A stretch of 6,069 bases of DNA, from assembly GCA_900552155.1 (NCBI GenBank), contig URYU01000106.1, forward strand, positions 1 to 6,069, in the 5' to 3' direction. Positions 5,492 through 6,069 of the stretch are shown here, one piece after another. The translations under genes and the position numbers were made by a program. Source of the stretch: an uncultured Collinsella sp. (GTDB taxonomy: Bacteria; Actinomycetota; Coriobacteriia; Coriobacteriales; Coriobacteriaceae). Position 1 is the stretch's first letter; the number at the start of each line of letters is the position of its first letter. Below the pieces are notes generated by a model. The model was not told the origin of the DNA. It searched no databases and saw only the letters and a program-made list of their open reading frames with translations.

Positions 5492-6069
5492 TTATGACGG
5501 TCGTGCCGCGGTGGAAGACGCACGGTCGCCCTGCAGGAGCTGACGGTAGGGGAGGAAGCCGATGAACGAGACGACCGCCTGCGAGTGCGCGGCGTTTCGC
5601 TTGAGGTAGAGCCTGACCTCGGAGGTCGTCGCGGGCTCGAGCGGCACCAGGGCTACCTTTCCGCTGGCGAGCGATTCCGCCGGCTTGCGCATGAGGAATG
5701 AGACGCCGGCGCCGCGCGCGACAAGGGAGATGATGTTCTCGGCTCGTTTGCCGGTGAACGTAACACGTGGGCCAAATCCAGCTTCGCGACAAAGGGAAAG
5801 GACGCGCTCGCTTACGAACGAGCCTTGGGGAAGCATGAGGAAATTCTCGTCGATAAGGTCGTCTATCTCGACGGCGTCACGTTCGGCGAGCGGATGGTCG
5901 AGCGGAAGGACGGCCACGAGCCGGTCGGTCGTAAAGGGAATCTTTTTGAACTCCGGCTCGATGGCGCCGCCGTCACGGATGAAGGCCAGGTCAATGTCCT
6001 CGTGCAGGAGCATGCGCTTGAGTGTGTCGCCCTCGCCTTCGATGAGCTCAACAGAATATGAGGGGTTCG
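5492..6069 (-). CDS. LysR-family transcriptional regulator, N terminus outside the window
   Basis: The minus-strand frame stays open through the right edge; the visible 191 residues run from NPSYSVELIEG to a TAA at 5494-5492. They form most of the LysR substrate-binding domain. Landmarks are HEDIDLAFIRD, the first-lobe signature; FTTDRLVAVLPLDHPLAERD, the crossover into the second lobe; FLMLPQGSFVSERV; and GAGVSFLM, a typical ligand-pocket loop. The helix-turn-helix (about 90-100 residues) lies beyond the window. An internal ATG at 6013 is not the start, because homology continues upstream of it. Such proteins are usually activators that respond to a small carboxylated or aromatic pathway metabolite and bind T-N11-A sites. 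The palindrome at 190-206 fits, although it is more than 5 kb away and the gene is convergent with the PTS gene. Targets are inference. Confidence 0.92.
   Translation of the reverse strand, partial: NPSYSVELIEGEGDTLKRMLLHEDIDLAFIRDGGAIEPEFKKIPFTTDRLVAVLPLDHPLAERDAVEIDDLIDENFLMLPQGSFVSERVLSLCREAGFGPRVTFTGKRAENIISLVARGAGVSFLMRKPAESLASGKVALVPLEPATTSEVRLYLKRNAAHSQAVVSFIGFLPYRQLLQGDRASSTAARPS

Noticed and set aside
5349..5792. 147-codon minus-strand frame over the terminator and LysR gene end
   Set aside because: It runs through a perfect terminator hairpin and shadows the LysR coding frame; its Arg/Pro-rich composition is typical of an out-of-frame translation.
5825..6061. 78-codon plus-strand frame opposite the LysR gene
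   Set aside because: It is the mirror of a clear LysR substrate-binding domain and has no similarity of its own.
1..6069. Mobile elements, CRISPR arrays, tRNA or rRNA genes
   Set aside because: I saw no transposase or integrase motifs, regularly spaced repeats, terminal inverted repeats or RNA-gene signatures on either strand. The gene order looks like ordinary chromosomal metabolism.

Overview
The window looks like a chromosomal piece of a G+C-rich, PTS-using bacterium. Balanced but G/C-leaning codon use, strong A-rich Shine-Dalgarno sequences, and a PTS permease next to soluble catabolic enzymes fit a gut actinobacterium of the class Coriobacteriia (Collinsella-like). That assignment is an inference from style; no rRNA or marker gene is present.

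Layout. Positions 1-61 hold the last codons of an upstream gene, closed by a strong intrinsic terminator (83-120). A control region of about 170 bp follows. It contains a 17-bp perfect-arm palindrome (190-206), a repeated half-site two helical turns downstream (221-226) and a sigma70-type promoter (226-255). Four plus-strand genes follow: an amidohydrolase-2 (ACMSD-like TIM-barrel) protein (288-1322); two different neutral/alkaline-ceramidase-like proteins whose genes overlap by ATGA (1349-2617 and 2614-3732); and, after a 193-bp gap with a small palindrome, a beta-glucoside-type PTS EIIBC permease (3926-5368). A long hairpin terminator (5389-5429) separates this set from a convergent LysR-family regulator gene (5492 to the right edge, minus strand), whose N-terminal DNA-binding domain lies beyond the window.

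How the genes may work together. The simplest reading is a small catabolic locus. The PTS permease imports and phosphorylates a carbohydrate-containing substrate. The cytoplasmic ceramidase-like pair and the amidohydrolase-like protein then process it. The LysR-type protein is a candidate regulator through the T-N11-A palindrome centred near -64. No classical phospho-glycosidase and no IIA domain are present in the window. Two of the three soluble enzymes have lost canonical metal-ligand positions: the amidohydrolase lacks HxH and the barrel-end Asp, and the first ceramidase-like protein lacks two histidines. The second ceramidase-like protein keeps the signature. The set therefore looks like an uncharacterised pathway whose substrate cannot be named from sequence alone.
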